Origin: an uncultured Bacteroidota bacterium
GTDB taxonomy: Bacteria; Bacteroidota; Bacteroidia; Flavobacteriales; Flavobacteriaceae
Assembly (NCBI GenBank): GCA_903839195.1
Contig: CAIMBK010000113.1
Coordinates: 1-35,969 of the forward strand
DNA: 35,969 nucleotides
Reading direction: 5' to 3'
Shown: positions 25,246 through 35,005 of the stretch, in pieces
How positions within the stretch are numbered: the stretch's first letter is position 1
Layout of the letters: every line of letters starts with the position of its first letter
Position numbers and translations under genes: made by a program
The notes under the pieces: generated by a model
What the model was told of the DNA's origin: nothing
The model's database searches: none
Seen by the model: the letters and a program-made list of their open reading frames with translations, nothing else

Positions 25246-26784
25246 ATGAAAATCAAATATATAGTTTTAAGCTTTTTAGCTTTTACAGTTAGTATAAAAA
25301 GCAACAGTCAAACAAATGATAAAACAGTAAAACCGAATATTGTTTTTATTTATTTAGACGATTTAGGATATGGAGATTTAAGTTGTTATGGAGCAACCGC
25401 AATAAAAACGCCCAATATTGATGCTTTAGCCAATGGAGGAGTTCGATTTACAAATGGATATGCCACTTCGGCAACTTGTACACCAAGCCGTTATGGTCTG
25501 CTTACCGGGGTTTATCCTTGGAGAAATAAAGACGCCAAAATACTTCCGGGTTCAGCACCCTTATTGATTGGTAAAGAGCAACTAACCATTCCTAAAATGT
25601 TAAAAGAAAAAGGATACCAAACTGCCGTTGTAGGTAAGTGGCATTTGGGTTTAGGGACAGGAATTGTAGATTGGAATCAACAATTAGATGCAGGTCCTAA
25701 TGATGTAGGTTTTGATTATTCTTATATTATGGCCGCCACACAAGATAGAGTTCCTACTATTTACATCGATAATGGTAAAGTAGTAAATCTAGATAGCAAA
25801 GATCCCATTTCGGTAAATTATGATAAAAATTTTCCCGGTCAACCCACAGGTAAAGAAAATCCTGAATTGCTTTCCATGAAATGGCATCATGGTCACAACA
25901 GTTCGATTATAAACGGTATTCCTCGAATTGGTTATGTTTCTGGTGGAGCCAGTGCCAATTGGAGTGATGTCGATTTAGCAGATGATTTCTTGGCCAAAGC
26001 ACAAACCTATGTAAAAACCCATAAAGAGAATCCGTTTTTCTTATATTATGCTTTAAATCAGCCCCATGTTCCTCGTACTCCGAACCCGAGATTTGTAGGT
26101 AAATCAGGAATGGGACCTCGTGGAGATGTTATTTTGGAAGCGGATTATTGCGTTGGCGAAATCATAAAAACTTTAAAAGAAGAAGGGGTTTTAGACAATA
26201 CTTTAATTGTATTTTCCAGCGATAATGGACCCGTATTGAATGATGGCTATTATGATGATGCTGTTGAAAAACTCGGCAATCATAAACCAAACGGTCCCTT
26301 GCGTGGCGGAAAATACAGTTTGTTGGAAGCGGGTACACGAGTGCCATTTTTCACCTATTGGAAAGGGCAGATTAAGCCTTTAGTTTCAGATGCATTGGTG
26401 TGCCAAATCGATTTATTGGAATCCATAGCCAAGTTGGTCAATGTTGATGTAAAAAGTACAGACAGTCAGGAACTTTTAGATGTTTTTACGGGTAAAAGCA
26501 ACAAAGGAAGAACGAACTTGGTTATTGAAGCCAACACTAAAACGGCTTTTCGTCAAGGTGATTGGATGATGATTCCGCCTTATCCTGGCGATCCAATTCT
26601 GGAAGAAGTTAATATTGAAATGGGAAATGATAAAGAGTTTCAATTGTATAATTTAAAAAAAGATATTGGTCAAAAAAATAATCTTGCTAAAGCCCAAACC
26701 AAAAAATTGAAAGAATTGATGAAAAATTTCGAATTAATTCGAGGCAACAGCTACAATAACGTAGAAAAAATAGAATTGAAATAA
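25246..26784 (+). CDS. S1 sulfatase 3 (CTPSR type)
   Basis: A 512-residue secreted sulfatase with signal MKIKYIVLSFLAFTVSIKSNSQ. The metal motif is YLDDLGYGDLSCYGA and the formylglycine motif is C-T-P-S-R (residues 78-82, Cys78), followed by YGLLTGVYPWRNKDAKILPG and VVGKWHLGLGTG. The arrangement resembles S1_15-type enzymes, known members of which act on 6-O-sulfated galactose or GalNAc; the call is by eye and tentative. The C-terminal substrate-binding region includes KPNGPLRGGKYSLLEAGTRVPFFTYWKG. Gaps of 3 and 2 bases to its neighbours show tight operon organisation. Confidence 0.94.
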   Translation: MKIKYIVLSFLAFTVSIKSNSQTNDKTVKPNIVFIYLDDLGYGDLSCYGATAIKTPNIDALANGGVRFTNGYATSATCTPSRYGLLTGVYPWRNKDAKILPGSAPLLIGKEQLTIPKMLKEKGYQTAVVGKWHLGLGTGIVDWNQQLDAGPNDVGFDYSYIMAATQDRVPTIYIDNGKVVNLDSKDPISVNYDKNFPGQPTGKENPELLSMKWHHGHNSSIINGIPRIGYVSGGASANWSDVDLADDFLAKAQTYVKTHKENPFFLYYALNQPHVPRTPNPRFVGKSGMGPRGDVILEADYCVGEIIKTLKEEGVLDNTLIVFSSDNGPVLNDGYYDDAVEKLGNHKPNGPLRGGKYSLLEAGTRVPFFTYWKGQIKPLVSDALVCQIDLLESIAKLVNVDVKSTDSQELLDVFTGKSNKGRTNLVIEANTKTAFRQGDWMMIPPYPGDPILEEVNIEMGNDKEFQLYNLKKDIGQKNNLAKAQTKKLKELMKNFELIRGNSYNNVEKIELK

Positions 26785-26786
26785 CA

Positions 26787-27935
26787 ATGAAGAAAAAATC
26801 TATTTTTTTAGGACTAATTACGTTATTCATTTGTTCGAAAGCTTTTAGTCAAAGTAACATAAACAATAGCGAATGCGTTACCCTTAATCCAGAAAATTTC
26901 AATAAAGTGATTGATGGAAAACAAGTGGGTTTGTTTTTTCTAAAAAATGGAAATCTTACGGCAGCCATAACCAATTATGGCGGTCGTATTGTTAGTCTTT
27001 GCGCTCCAGACAAAAACGGTCAAAAGGCCGATGTAGTTCTGGGCTTCAAAAGTATTGACGATTACTTAAAGGCAACCGGCGTGTATCATGGCGCTATCGT
27101 TGGCAGGGTAATCGGAAGAATTGCTGAAGGAAACTTTGAACTAGACGGAAAAATATATTCTCTTCCAATAAATAATGGTGCCAATCACCAACATGGAGGA
27201 TTAAAAGGTTTTCATAATCAAGTTTGGGATATGAAAACGGTAACAGATAGTACCCTTGTATTGTCTTATATTTCTGTTGATGGAGAAATGGGATATCCTG
27301 GGACTCTAAAAGTAGAAGCAACGTATCAGTTGACTTCAAATAATGAATTGAGCTTGAAATTATTAGCTACAACCGATAAAACAACTATTGTAAATTTGAC
27401 TAATCACGCTTTTTTTAATCTTTCTGGCGAAGGCAATGGATCTATTTTAGACCATATTCTAACGATTCCATCCAATTATTTTTGCAAAGTGAATCCCGAC
27501 AAAATTAAAACAGGAGAGATTCTAAAAGCTGCTGGAACCCCTTTTGATTTTAGAAAAGGAAAATCCATTGGTAAAGACATCATTTTAGAAAACACTAACG
27601 AACAGTTGAAAATAGCTGGCGGTTACGATCAAAGTTATGTTTTGAAGAAAAAAAAGTCCAATAAAATTGTTTTAGCGGCAACGGTTGTTGATCCTAAAAG
27701 CGGTCGCAAATTAGAAGTTTTGACTACTAATTTGGGAGTACATTTTTTTAGTGCCAATTTCTTTAAAGGAACCGATGTTGGAAAAATGGAAAAACCATTT
27801 AATTTCAGAGAATCGTTTGCCCTAGAAACCCAAGACTATAACACTCCAAATCAAAAATCTTTTCCAACGCTTCTTCTCAAACCTGGTGAAAAATATGAGA
27901 CCTTTACTATTTTCCGTTTTTCCAGCCTAAAATAA
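26787..27935 (+). CDS. Secreted aldose 1-epimerase (mutarotase)
   Basis: A 382-residue GalM-family enzyme that interconverts alpha and beta anomers of galactose, glucose or related sugars. The signal peptide is MKKKSIFLGLITLFICSKAFSQ. Conserved family segments are ITNYGGRIVSLCAPDKNG, GAIVGRVIGRIAEGNF, NNGANHQHGG with the first catalytic-site His, VNLTNHAFFNLSGEG with the second His, and RESFALETQDYNTPNQ with the catalytic Glu. It closes the GH/sulfatase operon, 2 bases after the last sulfatase. A secreted mutarotase in this position points to galactose as a released sugar, though glucose or other aldoses are possible. Confidence 0.93.
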   Translation: MKKKSIFLGLITLFICSKAFSQSNINNSECVTLNPENFNKVIDGKQVGLFFLKNGNLTAAITNYGGRIVSLCAPDKNGQKADVVLGFKSIDDYLKATGVYHGAIVGRVIGRIAEGNFELDGKIYSLPINNGANHQHGGLKGFHNQVWDMKTVTDSTLVLSYISVDGEMGYPGTLKVEATYQLTSNNELSLKLLATTDKTTIVNLTNHAFFNLSGEGNGSILDHILTIPSNYFCKVNPDKIKTGEILKAAGTPFDFRKGKSIGKDIILENTNEQLKIAGGYDQSYVLKKKKSNKIVLAATVVDPKSGRKLEVLTTNLGVHFFSANFFKGTDVGKMEKPFNFRESFALETQDYNTPNQKSFPTLLLKPGEKYETFTIFRFSSLK

Positions 27936-27956
27936 TAAAATAGCGCTAATTTTATT
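27934..27956. terminator. Weak hairpin after the mutarotase gene
   Basis: AATAAAAT (27934-27941) pairs with ATTTTATT (27949-27956) around AGCGCTA, whose AGC/GCT ends can pair too. There is no long T-run, so terminator function is uncertain. Confidence 0.35.
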
Positions 27957-28109
27957 CTTGGCTATAATCAATAAATAAAAAATCTTCCTTTCGTATTTAT
28001 CTTACAGAATTTTATTAGTGATGCTTTTCATTTCAACTTTTAAAGTCCATAATGTTGATGCTTAATTGAGTACCAAAAAATAATGTTAACAACAAATCAA
28101 AAAAACATT

Positions 28110-28117
28110 TATCTTTG
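28110..28117 (+). promoter_or_regulatory. -7 element upstream of the HTCS gene
   Basis: TATCTTTG matches TAnnTTTG exactly, 77 bases before the ATG at 28195. The -33 region shows only a weak GTTA. It suggests the sensor gene is transcribed separately from the operon in front of it. The rest of the 27936-28194 gap is AT-rich with nothing else recognised. Confidence 0.5.
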
Positions 28118-28194
28118 AATTATTAACTAAATACTCACGCAGAAAAAGTTCATTTTAGTTTGAAGACATACAACATTACCAATAAAAACAATAA

Positions 28195-31100
28195 ATGCGA
28201 AGAATTCTAACATTACTAATCTCATTATTTTTTTTCATCTATTCATATGGTATACAGCCTTATATTGTAAATTTTAAAAACATAGACAACAAACAAGGTT
28301 TGTCGCAAAACGGCATAACTGCAATATTTCAAGATAGAGATGGGTATATGTGGTTTGGAACTCACTATGGGCTGAACCGATATGATGGTATGAATATTAG
28401 ATCGTTTTATGCGTCTAATTCTTTCAACGATCTTTCAGACAATACTATAAATTCAATTACACAGGATCTTGCTGGTAATATTTGGATTGCAACAGAACAA
28501 GGCCTTACTGTTTATAATCCCATTACACATAAATTTTATAATTTAAAAAAATACAACCCTAAGAACAGTCTTTTTGGTCAAAACATACAATCCATTAAAT
28601 TAATTGATGGTAAAATTATGTTCACTAGTCAAAATGGACTTTGGAGTATCAATTCGGGAAAGGAATTTTTTACGGAGGAAAACACAAAATCAATTTGCGA
28701 AAAGAGTATTCGATATAAGATTCCTTCTAGTTTAGACCTTGAATCTTTAAAAATTCATAAAAAAGATAAAAATGGAAACTATTGGTTGACCAATAAAAAC
28801 CAAGTTATTTTAACTAAAATCAGTAGTAATCAAATAATTATTTTAGCTAAAATCCGCATAGGACAGTCTGCGGATGTTACTATATCTGCTTTTTTTCAAG
28901 ATAACTTTTCAAATATTTGGATAGGTACTCAAAACCATGGTTTATTTCATTTAAAACAAGATAAAGGAAACTATTTAGCGACTAAAATTTATCCAAAAAA
29001 GGATTCTGCCATCAATTTTTCTAGAATAGCCAACATCATTCAAGATCATCAAAACAATCTTATTGTGACTTCCCGCGCTAACGGGGCTATTAAAATAAAT
29101 AAAGAAGCCCTAAAGAATAATGATTTTTCCTCTTCAACTATTACCGCAATTGATTTACCTACTAGAAAAATTAAAAGTATTTTTATTTCTCGAGATAAAA
29201 CCCTTTGGATTGGATCATTAGGAAATGGTGTGTTTTTTCAAAATAATTCTGGACTAAAATTTAAAAACTATCAAATTAAAGATTATCAAAACAACTCAAC
29301 GGTTAGTAATACCCGATCAATTATTAAAGATGACTATGGTAATTTATGGGTTGGAACTTTATTTGAAGGGCTTTTTATTTATAATACTTCCAATCAAACA
29401 ATAGTGAAGTCAATACTGAACGGGAAATCGATTTTTGCATTATCCAAAATCGATAATAAACACATTCTAGTAGGTGCCTCTGACGGTTTATATGTAGTCA
29501 CCTTTGAAAAAAATAATTATATCACTAAAAAACTAAACACGAACAATAAGACCAATCCCATTGTTTTTTCAATTGCGCATGTCAAAAATCATTACTGGCT
29601 AGGAACGGATAATAATCTAATGAGTTTTACTTTAACGAATGATTTTGAATTAGTGAATCGTGTCACCTATAAAAATTTGATCCCATCCTCTTTAAATTCC
29701 ATAAATTTTGTTCGTATCGTTAAATATGATCCCATAAACAATTTTTTATGGATTGGAACGCAAACAAAAGGACTCGTTGTAGCCAAATTAAACAACGATT
29801 TTACCATTAAAAATTTTTCCCATTATAATCAAAACCCAAATAGTTTGGATACTAATGACTATATATGCGACATACTTCTTGACAATAAAAACTATGGTTG
29901 GATAGGGACAAAAAAAGGATTGTTTCAAATTAAATTATCTAAAGATGGAGCAGCCTCAAAAATAAAAAAATTCACAATTCGGGACGGACTTCCTAGTAAT
30001 TTAATTCAATCCATCGAAACCGACAAGCAAGGAAATATTTGGATAGGTACAAATAAAGGTTTGGTTAAATTAAATCAATATTTTAAGACTACAATTTATG
30101 ATGTAAACGACGGTATTCAAAACTATGAATTTACAGAACATTCTTCTTATTCCGATTCCAGTGGATTGCTATATTTCGGTGGTATTGATGGTATTTCTAC
30201 TTTTACTCCCAATAAAACAAAACAGGCCAATTACAATGAACTCGTAAATATTAGTGATATTATTATCAATGGTATAAATGTAAATGATAGAATACTTAAA
30301 AATGATTCTAACAACCTTACACTTAATCATTTCGAAAATAATTTAAAAATTAACTTCCTATCTCCAAATTACTACAATCAAAAAAATTGTAAATACGCCT
30401 ATATTCTGGAAGGATTTGATGAAAATTGGTTAATGGCATCAGCCAATGTTCATTCGGCGAATTACAAAAATTTACCACCGGGAAATTATACTTTTAAAAT
30501 TAAAGTATTAAATGATGAAGGAAATTTGGATTCAGAATATACCTCATTACCCATAGAAATTAAACCTTTATTTTGGTTAACATTTCCGGCATTTTGCCTC
30601 TATTTAATCGTGCTTTATTTTTTAATTAAATTAATTTCATCAATTACTAAAAAACGACTTGAGAAAAAAAATAAAGAGCAATTAGAAAAACAATATCATG
30701 AGCAGATGGAGAAAATCAATAAATCGAAATTGGAATTCTTTATCAATATTTCACATGAAATCAGAACGCCTTTAACTCTAATTTTATGTTCAATTGAAAA
30801 ATTGATTTCTAATTTTAAGCTCAATCCAAAACAAGAAAAAGAAGCATTAACTATTGATAAGAATGTAAATAATCTTTTGGAATTGACCAATGAGTTATTG
30901 GCTATTCACAAAATGGAAACGGGTAATTACCAATTAAAAGTTCAGAAAAGTGATATGATTTTGTTTATAAAAAATATCAAAATTATTTTCAAATCTTTGG
31001 CAAAATCAAAAGGTATTAAAATCACAATTGATTCTTTTAAGCCTGAATTATTTATTTGGTTTGATAAAAATGCTCTTGAAAAAATAATGTACAATTTAGT

Positions 31101-32313
31101 TTCCAATGCCATTAAACACACCAATAATGGTGGTAAAATTGTTATAAGAGCCTTTCCATCTTCGGATGAAGGAGTATTAATAATTGAGGTTATCGATAAT
31201 GGCTCAGGAATTGACCCCAATTATATTTCTAAAATATTCAATAGATTTTACCATCACGGAGGTAATATGGACCGCTATGTTAATGGATTTGGAATAGGAT
31301 TGTCTTTGACAAAATCAATGATTGAACTCCATAAAGGAACAATTTCAGTCAGTAGTGAATTAAATAAAGGAACTACTTTTACTTTGAATTTACCATTGGA
31401 TGAAAACGCTTATTCTGATGAAGAAAAATCAGATAGAATACTTTGGGATAATGATATACCTAGAGCTCTCAGCGCTACTGATTTTGATGAAAGCAAGGAA
31501 GTTGTCAATACTAAATTAGTTGATAAAGATGTTGAATACAATGAAGAAAAACCTACTATTTTATTTGTAGATGACAATATAGATTTAATTGAAAATATGG
31601 CCGATTACTTTACGGACAATTACAACGTATATACCGCAGAAAATGGGCAAATTGGAATTGAAATGGCAAATAAATTGCAACCTGATATAATTATCAGTGA
31701 CTTGGTTATGCCTATAATGAATGGCCTTGAACTATGCAAAACGCTTAAGAATGATATAACAACTTCCCATATTCCGATAATTCTTTTAACGGCTCAAGGC
31801 GATATGAATACTCAATTTGAAGGAGTGAAATTTGGGGCTGACTACTTTGTTCCTAAACCGTTTAATATTAAAATTTTAAATCTAACCATTAAAAACATCA
31901 TAGATTCAAGAAATAAATTTAAAAATCTATTTTTGACTAATAAATATGAGGATGCTGGAGACATAACCTCAAACAGTAAAGACAAGGAATTTATTGAAAA
32001 ACTATTAAAATATGTTAACGATAATATAGAAGATGATAATTTGAATATTATTAATATTGCAGATGAATTTTCAATGAGTCGTTCCACTTTTTTTAGAAAA
32101 GTTAAAATAATAACTGGGACTACTGGGAAAGAGTTTATTGATTCGGTGCGATTGAAGCGGGCTACCAAACTTTTACTAGAATCTGATTTAAATATATCTG
32201 AGATTGCCTATGCTATTGGTCATTCTAATCCGCAGTATTTTTCTAAGTGGTTTAAATCTCATAACAAAATGTCGCCTTCAGAATATATATTAAAATACAA
32301 ATTGAAGGACTAA
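28195..32313 (+). CDS. Hybrid two-component sensor-regulator (HTCS) of the PUL
   Basis: A 1372-residue one-protein two-component system that senses a specific oligosaccharide and activates its PUL. A signal peptide leads into a periplasmic two-propeller region with at least nine recognisable reg_prop motifs (MWFGTHYGLNRYDG, NIWIATEQGL, NIWIGTQNHGLF, TLWIGSLGNGVF, NLWVGTLFEGLF, NIWIGTNKGLVKL and others). A Y_Y_Y domain follows (about 700-790, ENNLKINFLSPNYYNQKNCKYAYILEG), then a membrane helix (about 796-818). The histidine kinase has phospho-acceptor His854 (NISHEIRTP) and an ATPase domain with FGIGLSLTKSMIELH. The receiver domain has Asp1169 (IISDLVMPIMNG). The AraC-type DNA-binding domain forms the C-terminus (about 1265-1370). 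It lies directly downstream of the sulfatase operon and convergent with susCD, as expected for the local regulator. Confidence 0.95.
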   Translation: MRRILTLLISLFFFIYSYGIQPYIVNFKNIDNKQGLSQNGITAIFQDRDGYMWFGTHYGLNRYDGMNIRSFYASNSFNDLSDNTINSITQDLAGNIWIATEQGLTVYNPITHKFYNLKKYNPKNSLFGQNIQSIKLIDGKIMFTSQNGLWSINSGKEFFTEENTKSICEKSIRYKIPSSLDLESLKIHKKDKNGNYWLTNKNQVILTKISSNQIIILAKIRIGQSADVTISAFFQDNFSNIWIGTQNHGLFHLKQDKGNYLATKIYPKKDSAINFSRIANIIQDHQNNLIVTSRANGAIKINKEALKNNDFSSSTITAIDLPTRKIKSIFISRDKTLWIGSLGNGVFFQNNSGLKFKNYQIKDYQNNSTVSNTRSIIKDDYGNLWVGTLFEGLFIYNTSNQTIVKSILNGKSIFALSKIDNKHILVGASDGLYVVTFEKNNYITKKLNTNNKTNPIVFSIAHVKNHYWLGTDNNLMSFTLTNDFELVNRVTYKNLIPSSLNSINFVRIVKYDPINNFLWIGTQTKGLVVAKLNNDFTIKNFSHYNQNPNSLDTNDYICDILLDNKNYGWIGTKKGLFQIKLSKDGAASKIKKFTIRDGLPSNLIQSIETDKQGNIWIGTNKGLVKLNQYFKTTIYDVNDGIQNYEFTEHSSYSDSSGLLYFGGIDGISTFTPNKTKQANYNELVNISDIIINGINVNDRILKNDSNNLTLNHFENNLKINFLSPNYYNQKNCKYAYILEGFDENWLMASANVHSANYKNLPPGNYTFKIKVLNDEGNLDSEYTSLPIEIKPLFWLTFPAFCLYLIVLYFLIKLISSITKKRLEKKNKEQLEKQYHEQMEKINKSKLEFFINISHEIRTPLTLILCSIEKLISNFKLNPKQEKEALTIDKNVNNLLELTNELLAIHKMETGNYQLKVQKSDMILFIKNIKIIFKSLAKSKGIKITIDSFKPELFIWFDKNALEKIMYNLVSNAIKHTNNGGKIVIRAFPSSDEGVLIIEVIDNGSGIDPNYISKIFNRFYHHGGNMDRYVNGFGIGLSLTKSMIELHKGTISVSSELNKGTTFTLNLPLDENAYSDEEKSDRILWDNDIPRALSATDFDESKEVVNTKLVDKDVEYNEEKPTILFVDDNIDLIENMADYFTDNYNVYTAENGQIGIEMANKLQPDIIISDLVMPIMNGLELCKTLKNDITTSHIPIILLTAQGDMNTQFEGVKFGADYFVPKPFNIKILNLTIKNIIDSRNKFKNLFLTNKYEDAGDITSNSKDKEFIEKLLKYVNDNIEDDNLNIINIADEFSMSRSTFFRKVKIITGTTGKEFIDSVRLKRATKLLLESDLNISEIAYAIGHSNPQYFSKWFKSHNKMSPSEYILKYKLKD

Positions 32314-32383
32314 AGTAATTGATATCTTCTAGTCTTAATATGCATAAGGCAATTAAAACATTTATTGAATAAGTACTTTTTTT

Positions 32384-32421
32384 AAACAAATAAACCTGTC
32401 TATTGACAGGTTTATTTGTTT
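32384..32421. terminator. Bidirectional terminator with perfect 17-bp stem
   Basis: AAACAAATAAACCTGTC pairs perfectly with GACAGGTTTATTTGTTT around the 4-base loop TATT. A- and T-rich flanks let it work in both directions, ending the HTCS gene and the convergent susC-susD-lipoprotein operon. Confidence 0.92.
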
Positions 32422-32443
32422 AACATTATCTAAGGATAAAATT

Positions 32444-33238
32444 TTATTCCACGACAATGGTTACCGTGTCTGTATTTCTTTTATAGTTGTAATCACTAGC
32501 TGATGAGGTGCTATTATATATATAGCCAGAACCTGAATAATTTTTATCGCTTAATCTAGTTCCCAATAAAGTTACTACATAGGTTCCAGGGGTAGAAAAC
32601 TTATAGGAATAAGTCAAATAATATCTGTTTATAGCTACTCCAGTAGAAAATCCCCCTGCAGGAGTTAATAATACACTTAAATTTGTAAAATAAGTACCTA
32701 CTAGGATTTGGCATTCATTATAAGTTTTGAGTGTTGGCATTAACTCTCTAATTCTAATTGCTGCAGTATCTTTATAATACGATTTGTCCACTAAACTCGT
32801 TAAGCCAGCAATTATAGCATTGGCATTAAGTGGTGAAGTGGGATGAATAATATTATAAGTTGCAATATCAGCAGTCAAAATAGGGATCCAAAGATCTAAC
32901 TTGGCTTGTGTTAGCACATAATCCTCTTGATCAACTTTTTTTCCTCCAGTAATCACTAAATAACTTTTTGTAAAATCGTGTCCCGCATCTCCGGTATAAA
33001 TCACATAGGTTTCGGCATTACCAGACATTGTAAATGAGACAGTTTCATCAACAGCTACTGTTGTTTGATCAGCCGCAAATACTATTGGCAATCCAATTGG
33101 CAATCCAATTGGCATCCCTCTTCTAATTATTGTCCCTTCTAAACTTACCCAGGTATCTATTTCATCTTTCTGACAGAAAGTGAAACAAAACAAAATCGTT
33201 AGAAGCATTGAAATACGTATTGAACATTTGGTTTTCAT
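32444..33238 (-). CDS. Putative surface glycan-binding lipoprotein after susCD
   Basis: A 264-residue protein in the position usually held by SusE/SusF-like or DUF-type surface glycan-binding proteins. The signal peptide ends in FTFC, a weak lipobox, but Cys22 is followed by QKDE, which resembles the QKDDE surface-export signal described for Capnocytophaga lipoproteins. That supports a surface lipoprotein. Residues about 50-100 (AADQTTVAVDETVSFTMSGNAETYVIYTGDAGHDF) look like a PKD-type beta-sandwich. The C-terminal part (KFSTPGTYVVTLLGT) is beta-rich as well. A four-residue repeat GLPI-GLPI near residue 43 comes from a 12-base tandem repeat. I do not recognise a precise family; ligand binding is inferred from position. 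Confidence 0.75.
   Translation of the reverse strand: MKTKCSIRISMLLTILFCFTFCQKDEIDTWVSLEGTIIRRGMPIGLPIGLPIVFAADQTTVAVDETVSFTMSGNAETYVIYTGDAGHDFTKSYLVITGGKKVDQEDYVLTQAKLDLWIPILTADIATYNIIHPTSPLNANAIIAGLTSLVDKSYYKDTAAIRIRELMPTLKTYNECQILVGTYFTNLSVLLTPAGGFSTGVAINRYYLTYSYKFSTPGTYVVTLLGTRLSDKNYSGSGYIYNSTSSASDYNYKRNTDTVTIVVE
33083..33114. repeat. 12-base tandem repeat inside the lipoprotein gene
   Basis: ATTGGCAATCCA occurs twice in full and a third time in part (ATTGGCAT). The unit is a multiple of three and in frame, encoding a PIGL repeat, so copy-number change would lengthen the linker after the lipid anchor without a frameshift. Confidence 0.9.
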
Positions 33239-33257
33239 ACTATTTTTTTTTAATTAA

Positions 33258-34994
33258 TTAATTGTATCCAGGATTATTCGGTCCTATAGATGGATTTGCC
33301 AGTCTCTCATTATTTGGTATTGGCAGTAACATATGAAAATCTTGGACATTGGAAGTAATTTTATTCCATTCGACAGTTTGTCCATTATTTCCTGTCCAAT
33401 ATTTAGTCCATTTATTTGTTGTAGTTGAAGGCGGTTGTGTAATTCCAGGTAGTGGAGGCCATTGAACTACAGGTGCTTCTAATGCCTTCGCAGACATTTT
33501 ATTAATCATATTTCGCAACGTAGTCTTTAGGGAACCCCAACGAACTAAATCAAACCATCTTTTGCCTTCAGCACTTAACTCTCTACTTCGTTCATAGAAT
33601 ATATAATCTCTAAAAGCTGCTTGAGATGAAACCAAAGGGTTACTGAGAGTCAAATCGGCCAAACCAGTAGATTTTTGAAGTGTCAAGGAACGTTTTAAAA
33701 CATCAGCGTGAACACCTCCTCTATTAACATTTCTAGCCCTACTTCTAAGTTGGTTTAAAGCATCAATAGCCGGTTGTGTTGGTCCACTAGTTTCGTTTAA
33801 AGCCTCTGCATAAATTAACAAAACTTCGGCATACCTAAATATTGGCCAGTTGACATCATAATCACTTGTTTGAAGAACGAAATTAGGACTACGAACAGGA
33901 TAACGCCTAAATTTTGCGGCAGATACAGGTTCATTATCGACAGCACTCAATCTTGTAAACTTACCGGTAGCGGAAACTATTTTAATTCTCGCATCTGTCC
34001 ATTGCAATCGAACACTATCTGCTTGTTCATAATAATATTGGTGATACGGATTCGCTCTTATAGCTCCTTGTGAGCCTCCAGAAATCAAATTATCTACCCC
34101 AGAGGCATCTGATGGAATGCCCATATTAATACCAATTGTATTTCCTACCCCTAATCCTGGGGATTTAAATTGTACATCAAAAATAATTTCATCATTATTT
34201 TTATTTTCCACTATAAATGCATCCGGAAAATACGGACACAACTCATATCTATTTGAATTTATTACCTCATTAGAATAACTAGCCGCCAAAGCAAAATCGG
34301 CAAGACCATCTCCAGTATTATCTCTTTTTGCCATACTACCTCTTGTAAGATAGACGCTCGCTAATAAAGTTTTAGCGGCATCTTGAGTAGCATGTCCTGC
34401 TAAAAATGCGGTTTTTACTTTTAAACTATCCACGCCATATTCAAGATCTTCAATTATATTTTGATATATAGTAGCTACAGGAGTTCTAGAAATATTGAGA
34501 TTATTAAATGATGTTGTTTCTGAATCTTTATAAGGCACATCCCCAAAATAGCGAATCAAATTGAAGTACAATAACGCCCTAATGAATTTTGCTTCGGCTA
34601 CTAAATTATTTCTTTTATTAACATCCATATCAACACTTGGAATTCTCGTTATTGCTAGATTAGCTCGATTTATTCCATTATAATGATCTCTCCAAATAGG
34701 TAAAATTACTTCAATATTATCTGCGGTAAAAGTGTATAAGTTTAGTCCTGAAAGCGGCACTTTTGATCCTGCATTATTTTCATCTGTAGAAAAAAGACTT
34801 TGACTTTTTCCATATACTCCTTCTAGATGCAACGAACTATATACACCTACAATTGCAGCTATGGCATTGGCTTCTGTTTTAAATGAATTTTCAGCTAATA
34901 GTTGAGAAGCTGGAACTTCCTCTAACAAGTCGCTGCAGGCAACAAAACCTGAAGCCAATACAATAAGATATAAATATTTGATTTTATTTTTCAT
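33258..34994 (-). CDS. susD: SusD/RagB family surface nutrient-binding lipoprotein
   Basis: A 578-residue SusD-like outer-membrane lipoprotein that caps its SusC channel and binds the glycan. The signal peptide ends at the lipobox FVAC (Cys20), followed by SDLLEE, an acidic stretch like a surface-export signal. Typical features are NSFKTEANAIAAIVGVYSSL near the N-terminus, the TPR region with NLVAEAKFIRALLYFNLIRYFGDVPY, and the C-terminal FRDYIFYERSRELSAEGKRWFDLVRWG and MLLPIPNNERLANPSIGPNNPGYN, all diagnostic of the family. The gap to SusC is 11 bases. The symbol is used in the generic sense; the substrate is unknown. Confidence 0.96.
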   Translation of the reverse strand: MKNKIKYLYLIVLASGFVACSDLLEEVPASQLLAENSFKTEANAIAAIVGVYSSLHLEGVYGKSQSLFSTDENNAGSKVPLSGLNLYTFTADNIEVILPIWRDHYNGINRANLAITRIPSVDMDVNKRNNLVAEAKFIRALLYFNLIRYFGDVPYKDSETTSFNNLNISRTPVATIYQNIIEDLEYGVDSLKVKTAFLAGHATQDAAKTLLASVYLTRGSMAKRDNTGDGLADFALAASYSNEVINSNRYELCPYFPDAFIVENKNNDEIIFDVQFKSPGLGVGNTIGINMGIPSDASGVDNLISGGSQGAIRANPYHQYYYEQADSVRLQWTDARIKIVSATGKFTRLSAVDNEPVSAAKFRRYPVRSPNFVLQTSDYDVNWPIFRYAEVLLIYAEALNETSGPTQPAIDALNQLRSRARNVNRGGVHADVLKRSLTLQKSTGLADLTLSNPLVSSQAAFRDYIFYERSRELSAEGKRWFDLVRWGSLKTTLRNMINKMSAKALEAPVVQWPPLPGITQPPSTTTNKWTKYWTGNNGQTVEWNKITSNVQDFHMLLPIPNNERLANPSIGPNNPGYN

Positions 34995-35005
34995 TTTTAT
35001 TCATT

